Positions 58,978 to 64,000 of a DNA stretch of 64,000 nucleotides are shown piece after piece. Position numbers and translations under genes: made by a program. Under the pieces are notes generated by a model that was given only the letters and a program-made list of their open reading frames with translations, made no database searches and was not told where the DNA came from. The DNA is from Magicicada septendecula (Eukaryota > Arthropoda > Insecta > Hemiptera > Cicadidae). Within the stretch, counting starts at the first letter, position 1, and each line of letters starts with the position of its first letter. The DNA is taken from assembly GCA_034769895.1 (NCBI GenBank), contig CM068373.1, positions 199,496,134 through 199,560,133 on the forward strand, written 5' to 3'.

Positions 58978-59356
58978 TAGAGGGCTTCAATTAGGAAAGA
59001 ATTTCGGAAAATACGCAAGTAAATACTACAACGAAAAACCTAATTTTTGTCGGCAACTGTAAGAAGCTAAGAAATGCATATCAGAGGCAGGCCAAAGAAG
59101 AGGGCAGAAGACACGGAGAAGGAAGAAGGTGAACAGGAACAAGAAATAGAAGTAGTCACGGACAGTGAAATGGAATAACAGACAGGCGATAAAGAAGAAA
59201 CTGAAGTAGTTATGGACACGGAAAAGGAGCAACAGGCGGGCGACAAAGCGGAAGCCAGAGGAGAACCAAATTGGCAAGAAATAATGAAATTTATGGCTGA
59301 ACAAAGCAGACAAAACAATGAAAAGTTAATAAGACAGATGAAAGAAAAAAATAAGG

Positions 59357-59518
59357 AAAACTCAAGGAAACAAAATGAAACCTTGAGCGAAAAATATGAC
59401 AAGATAGATGAAAACTGAAGGAAACAAAATGAAAACTTTAGCGAAAAATTTGACAAGATAGATGAAAACTCAAGGAAACAAAATGAAACCTTCAGCGAAA
59501 AATTTGACAAGATAGATG
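59357..59518 (+). repeat. Three tandem 54-bp repeats encoding 18-residue coiled-coil units
   Basis: The block aaaactcaagg...gatagatg restarts at 59357, 59411 and 59465, with a diverged fourth start at 59519. Each unit encodes a variant of ENSRKQNETLSEKFDKID. The second unit has acquired a TGA (ctga for ctca). Confidence 0.9.
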
Positions 59519-60090
59519 AAAATTTTAGGAAACAGGAGGAAAATTGAAGGAAATAAAACGAAACCTTGAGGGAAAGTTTAAAACAAACTGAGAAAATAAA
59601 CGAAGAGGACTTGAAACAAATTGAGGGTAAGATGGAGAATTTCAATAAGGAGTTAAGGGAACCTCTCGAGAGGAAGATAGGAAATGTTACCAAAACGCTT
59701 AACCAAAAGGTAGATGGATATAAGGAGGAAACAGAAAAGCAAATAACAGAGACCAAACAGAGATTAGATAAAACCGAAGAAACCATCGGACAAATCAGAA
59801 CAGAAATAGATGCCAGACTGGATCGAGATGAACAAAATAATCGAGTCCGAATAATGGCAATACGACAGGAAACTAACGATCAAAACAGGGAACAAGTAAG
59901 TCCGATAACAGAAGGGAGTAGTAAGGAAATAGAGAATAAAGTAGAGATAAATACATCGCTATCTGAGAATAAAAGTAACAGAGACAAAGAAAAGATGATG
60001 CACATAGAAATTAACATTAAGGGAGTAAAGAAACAAATAATTAAGAAAACGAAAGAAAGGAGAATAATACGTCCTAAGAAACTCAGAAAT

Positions 60091-60373
60091 TTCGTAGTCC
60101 TTCAGCCTTTCGACTGGTTAGTACCCTCCCCGCATATACCCGTGGTGCGTGTGGTACTGAGTCCCTCACAGGTATATAGGACCTACAGTTTAACGCCGGA
60201 TCCGAACGGCATAGTTGGGGAAGGTTTATACTAAGCAGGATACCTCTCGCTGGTTTGCCATTGCCTTGCGAGGGGGAACGGTCGTATCTAAATCAGATGG
60301 CCCCCGGCGGGAAATGAACCCGCGCCGACAGCGTAGCAGCGCCACACGCTAGCCACTACGCCACGACCGCTAC
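60091..60373 (-). mobile_element. tRNA-derived SINE inserted in the gag-like gene
   Basis: A perfect 12-bp target duplication, AAACTCAGAAAT, flanks the insert (60079-60090 and 60374-60385). On the minus strand the 5' end is tRNA-like: an A box TGGCGTAGTGG at 60363-60353, a B box GGTTCATTTCC at 60320-60310 (one or two bases off consensus), and paired CCCGC/GCGGG T-arm sequences. The remaining roughly 210 bp are an unrelated body ending without a clear poly(A) tail. It is more GC-rich than the host element. I do not recognise the family. Confidence 0.9.
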
Positions 60374-60531
60374 AAACTCAGAAATATACAGGAGGAATTA
60401 GATATGATTAGGAGTGGTTTAATTAATGTATTTAATCTCACAATCGTTAATTACAGAGAAAGAACAGAGTTAAAAAATTATAGAAAAACTTAACCAAATT
60501 AATATTTAAATTAAATATAACAGAAAATGAA

Positions 60532-60759
60532 ATGAATAATACCAGATCAGTGATGTCATCGATAATTGAGAGGTCATTGAAACATCTGTGCAATAAACAA
60601 AATGATAAAGTGATGGATCTAAGCTTCAATACCATTGAACATGTTATAACGGAAATCTTGCAGTACAAGATACGGAGCGGTATATCAAGAACCGAAATCA
60701 TTATGGACAATGTAGTAATCCGAACAACAAGGGTAAATGAAGTGATGGGCCACGGATAA
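60532..60759 (+). pseudogene. 75-codon ORF downstream of the gag-like gene
   Basis: A Met-initiated frame whose translation, from MNNTRSVMSSIIERSLKHL on, is not low-complexity. It may be a remnant of the gag C-terminus or of pol. I see no zinc finger, protease DSG or RT motif. Given its place inside a deleted LTR element, an independent gene is unlikely. Confidence 0.35.
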
Positions 60760-61610
60760 ACTGAATACAGACACAGCGAGGAAAAAGGGACGGAAATCTT
60801 GGATAAAGACAAAGGCAAATCAAATGAAGAAAGAAAAATGATAATATACTAAAATAATAAAAATAAACCAAAGGACTATTGGGTAAACAACTAATACAAG
60901 ACATTAAAAAAATAAAGACGACTTAATAATGATTTTAATCACAGTAAGAAGAAGCAGAATAATAATAATTATCAACAAACTACCGTTTGAAATTTACTAG
61001 AAAGGGAAGTGATCAAGAAGAAAAAAGAACAAAATGATACGAAGAAAATCTGTCACAAGAAGGAAAGTCAAAAGGATTTACCTTCTGTATCTAAAAATAG
61101 CTACAGAAAATAAGAAGGAATCAAGAAGAAAAAAGAAATATATAATCAAATGTAAACGGCAACAGCGTAAATAATTCCAAGAGTGTCTTTTATCAGTCGC
61201 CAATCGACTACTTGTAAGTTTTTTTTTTTTTTATAATGAATTGTCTGTAGAAATGTTCCAGCAATCGTTTACCTGATCAGACGATACGTTCCTCTGGACT
61301 CAGAAGGTGTAAGGATGGACAGCGGAGTAATGGACCCAAAAGTGGCCACCCGAACTGAACCACCGCACATGATAGGGAAATTAAATATTTAAGGGATAAC
61401 ACACCAGCTAAGAAGATATTATATCAGATTACAGAATTATGAAGGAAGAAAATAGAAGGAATATAGGAGACAGACGCTCAATTGAGCAAGGACAGGTATA
61501 GAAGTAGATAGAAATATGACAGCGTTAGAACAAGTTTTTATTGAATATTGGGACCAGTCCTCATCAAGTGATGTTCAAAAGAACACCACCACGAGAAATA
61601 ATATCATTAG
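60760..61610 (+). other. Decayed interior of the second element, no pol motif recognised
   Basis: Mostly A-rich sequence with many stops in all frames and a T run at about 61219-61232. No reverse transcriptase or RNase H motif could be read in any frame. Confidence 0.5.
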
Positions 61611-61936
61611 TTAATTTTCCTCCAGGAGAGATTTGAGTGTACTAAAATTGAAATGCATAATAGGCTGCTTCATAAGGCTAAACTTTTATATAAAAAAGAA
61701 ACGGAAAGAAGAAAAGAATTTTCCAATATAAAGTAGGGGATAAAGTATTAATTAAAAATAGACAACTACCTAGTTCTATAGAGGGTATAGCAAGGAAGTT
61801 ACTATTACTTTATACTGGGCCATACCTAATAACCCAGGTAATGGGAAACAATACCTATGAAATCAAGTCAATTCTAAATAAAAAGCTAAAAGGGGTATAT
61901 AACCAGACAGAGATGAAACTGTATTATGAAAAATAA
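61611..61936 (+). pseudogene. pol: Integrase C-terminal remnant (GPY/F-type module)
   Basis: Two overlapping frames make up the remnant. The first (61611-61736) reads a charged helical segment, KIEMHNRLLHKAKLLYKKET. The second (61694-61936) reads FQYKVGDKVLIKN and then KLLLLYTGPYLITQV and ends at a natural-looking stop (61934-61936) about 80 bp before the polypurine tract. The GDKV beta-strand and the YTGPYLI core are characteristic of the C-terminal domain of Ty3/gypsy integrases. A one-base shift within 61694-61736 separates the two frames. The catalytic core upstream is absent. Confidence 0.75.
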
Positions 61937-62013
61937 TAAAAGAAGTTGGATGATTAGGAATCAAACAATTAATTTTTTAATTTTTAATACTGAAATAAAA
62001 ATAGACATGTTCT

Positions 62014-62024
62014 AGTGGGGGAGC
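62014..62024 (+). other. Polypurine tract of the second element
   Basis: The purine run agtgggggag(c) lies just upstream of the right LTR start (TG at 62029). Confidence 0.65.
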
Positions 62025-62028
62025 ATTA

Positions 62029-63661
62029 TGTAACATTACATAATCAGTTCATAATACTGAATAAAAATAAAGAAATACCTATTATTATTATTATTTTGTA
62101 AAATAATAATAAAAAAAGGTCAGTAGTTACCCCATTCTCCAAGTCTGAAATCAATGATCATACTACGAAACATTTGTACAATCTTTACACCTAACAATAA
62201 AACACTTTAGGAATTTAACAATAAGTTTAGTAATAAGTTGTTGTAGTTTTGTGTTGTTAGGCCACAAAGGCAATATCAATGTAAGTAAAAGGTTATTTTG
62301 TTTATGTTTGAAGGATCCAGGGTTATATAAGAAATTAATCACTGTTAATTAGAATAAATTGTGAAGAGATGGTGGCAGATAAAATAGTGCCTAGGGCAGT
62401 AATACTTTTACAGAAGTAAAACTCAGAAATATACTAAGTTAAAAAACCACTAAATTATAAATTGCAAGTATCTAAGTTTATGTAATCATATGAAGAAAAA
62501 CATTATATAAATTAAATATAACTAGATTTAAAGTTTATGAAGGAGTATTTTTCCTAAAAAAAATGGAAGAACTAATAATATCTTAATACTAGCCTATTTA
62601 CTAAAACTGTACCTAGGTTAGCCAATAAAAACTAATCAATTTCTTGGTTACTAAGAGTAACAGAGTTAACAAGATGGGTAATTGTTAAATTTGATTTTCA
62701 AGAGTGTAGATGACAGAAATAATGTCCAGCAAATTTTTAAAAATTAGTAGCTACCGTTTGAACTAATCATTATTCTAAATTAATGAAACGATTCAGCACA
62801 AGAAACTACGTCTGAGACACCCATTGAACTAAAATAATTGATGCGGGAATATCAAAGAACATTGAAAAATTTTCCAACCATCAGATTGCTTGAAACAATT
62901 TGAACTACCACTACGTTGGTGAAAACGCCTACCTTAATAAACTAAAAAATTACACATCACCAACAAGTAACGAACACTAGAAACAGTACAACATTATTCA
63001 AGTTATAAGAAAACTTGGTGTGAACATTTTAAATTTTCTATATTTAATCCAAAACTGTAAACACGTGGCTTCATTAAAATTAAATAGCAGCTATGTTTTT
63101 TGTTTTTCCATCTGTATGATTACGAGTAGTCTGCGCTCTGGCGTTTAAAAAACGAACTTATTGAATCAGACTTTAAGAAATAAAATATTAATTATTGTAA
63201 AGTATGATACTATTTTCTAAGCATTTCTGACTTTCGTATAGCTCAAAGGATCCCCAAATAACTCTGAGATAAATAACTTATTAATTTTACTAATAAATAT
63301 ATTTGAATATATCTGTTGTGTTATAAAAAAAAACAGATATCGAAAACTGTTGTAATTTCGAAATTTCGGTAATAGTCGATCTGGAAATCGATGAACTGGA
63401 TGTAATAGTTTCCAGAAAATAAAACAAATTTCAATCAATAAATACCTTTCTTTTAGGGAATTGACTTTGTATTATTCTTTGTAGATAGCAGATTTGTTAC
63501 AGGAAACAGGCGAATAACAGAGAAGAGTAAGAAAATTAGCTCACACATCGTAGCCTATGAAGTACAACAGCCAACATAACCTGTAACTGGTTATCAAATT
63601 GAAAACAGCTGATGCAACGCGCGTTTAAATAAAACGATCAAACCACACGCCAAGAGAGGAA

Positions 63662-63702
<41 letters not shown>

Positions 63703-64000
63703 ATAACTGAATTGTAATACCTGCAAGGAGATATAAAACCAAAAAAGAATCCCATGGTTTATTTTTTTACTAAAGAGTTACACAATAAATAAAAATAACA
63801 CAGACACGGTATCAAAAAGACGTAACACTGAGAGAAATTACAAGTCCGGATGAAAGCTCGCTGTACGTTAAAAATGATGCTAACAACTTAGGGCTAAACT
63901 AACGTAATAATTATATAGGTAGAGGACGATAGAACTTACTCACGGGACGTTACAAATGACGTACAAACGTGGGGTTTGAGACACCTACAGAAAGATTGAA
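62029..64000 (+). repeat. Right (3') LTR of the second element, cut by the window edge
   Basis: It begins TGTAACATTAC and aligns with the left LTR to the window end, about 60 bp short of the expected terminus. It differs by scattered substitutions, one roughly 136-bp deletion near 62219 and shorter repeats, so the two LTRs have been diverging since insertion. Confidence 0.9.
63664..63698. repeat. (CT)n microsatellite in the right LTR
   Basis: About 17 CT dinucleotides, shorter than the run in the left LTR. Confidence 0.95.

Larger units (their letters stand above)
59074..60493 (+). pseudogene. Decayed gag-like gene of the second element, split by a SINE
   Basis: The likely original start is the ATG at 59074, 97 nt after the primer-binding site. 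It opens MHIRGRPKKRAEDTEKEEGE, with an AT-hook-like RGRPKK core followed by a very acidic stretch. In-frame stops occur at 59176-59178 and 59416-59418, and further breaks near 59546-59556. The longest open part is 59566-60234, but its last 48 or so codons come from the inserted SINE. After the SINE the same frame continues from 60374 to a stop at 60491-60493. The middle is almost entirely Lys/Glu/Gln/Asn-rich and strongly predicted by pattern to be coiled coil. No CCHC knuckle is seen. Calling it gag rests on position and coiled-coil character, not on a recognised capsid motif. Confidence 0.65.
56779..64000 (+). mobile_element. Second LTR retrotransposon, internally deleted and probably non-autonomous
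   Basis: Direct repeats at 56779-58963 and 62029-64000 (cut by the window) flank a 3065-bp interior. The repeats begin TGTAA and the left one ends TTACA. The left repeat is followed by a lysine-type primer-binding site and the right one is preceded by a purine-rich tract. The interior has a decayed gag-like gene and only the last part of integrase. Protease, RT and RNase H are not recognisable. A SINE is inserted in gag. The GPY-type integrase tail indicates a Ty3/gypsy origin. It shares no obvious sequence with the tandem array. Confidence 0.85.

Noticed and set aside
59067..59786. 239-codon minus-strand ORF rich in Ser, Phe and Leu
   Set aside because: It is the reverse complement of the coiled-coil gag-like gene, and its composition is fully explained by antisense reading of Lys/Glu codons.
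60300..60373. Functional tRNA gene on the minus strand
   Set aside because: The B box departs from consensus, a clean cloverleaf could not be drawn, and the sequence is the head of a longer insert with target duplications.

Overview
The window looks like a repeat-dominated stretch of an AT-rich animal nuclear genome, most likely an arthropod. The evidence is Ty3/gypsy LTR retrotransposons, an RNase H-bearing non-LTR element, a tRNA-derived SINE, a mariner-like fossil, long CT microsatellites and almost no convincing host coding sequence. I cannot name the species.

Bases 1-44455 are a head-to-tail array of one Ty3/gypsy family on the minus strand. The period is 8528-8537 bp, which equals one LTR plus one internal region. 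Five complete internal regions (about 5.5 kb each) alternate with six LTRs (about 3.0 kb each, if the left LTR edge is placed correctly). The first LTR is cut by the window edge. The last ends cleanly at 44455, where similarity to the other units stops exactly at an LTR terminus. Each internal region carries, in transcription order (right to left on the plus strand), a tRNA primer-binding-site candidate, a leader, gag (425 aa, CCHC knuckle), pol (protease, RT, RNase H, integrase; about 1069 codons) and a polypurine tract. gag and pol are joined by a conserved -1 frameshift signal: an A AAA AAC slippery site at the gag stop followed by an 11-bp stem-loop. gag is intact in units 1, 2, 4 and 5 and frameshifted in unit 3. 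Every pol copy is broken, but mostly at different places. Neighbouring units share lesions (1 with 2, 3 with 4), which points to growth of the array by duplication rather than by five independent insertions.

Bases 44456-56778 are mostly AT-rich sequence without recognisable genes. They contain a Tc1/mariner transposase fossil (about 46160), a degenerate tandem repeat of about 111 bp (48603-48920), a small unidentified ORF (49909-50136), CT and A-rich simple repeats, and a decayed 5'-truncated non-LTR retrotransposon on the minus strand (about 50797-52570).

Bases 56779-64000 are a second, unrelated LTR retrotransposon on the plus strand. It has 2.2-kb LTRs with TGTAA...TTACA ends (the right one cut by the window), a lysine-tRNA-type primer-binding site, a decayed gag with an AT-hook-like N-terminus and coiled-coil repeats, and only the C-terminal end of integrase left from pol. 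A 283-bp tRNA-derived SINE with a perfect 12-bp target duplication sits inside its gag. The element therefore looks non-autonomous and is no longer intact.

The most notable signals are the shared-LTR tandem array, the conserved frameshift element and the nested SINE. I found no CRISPR array, no functional RNA gene and no convincing host gene.
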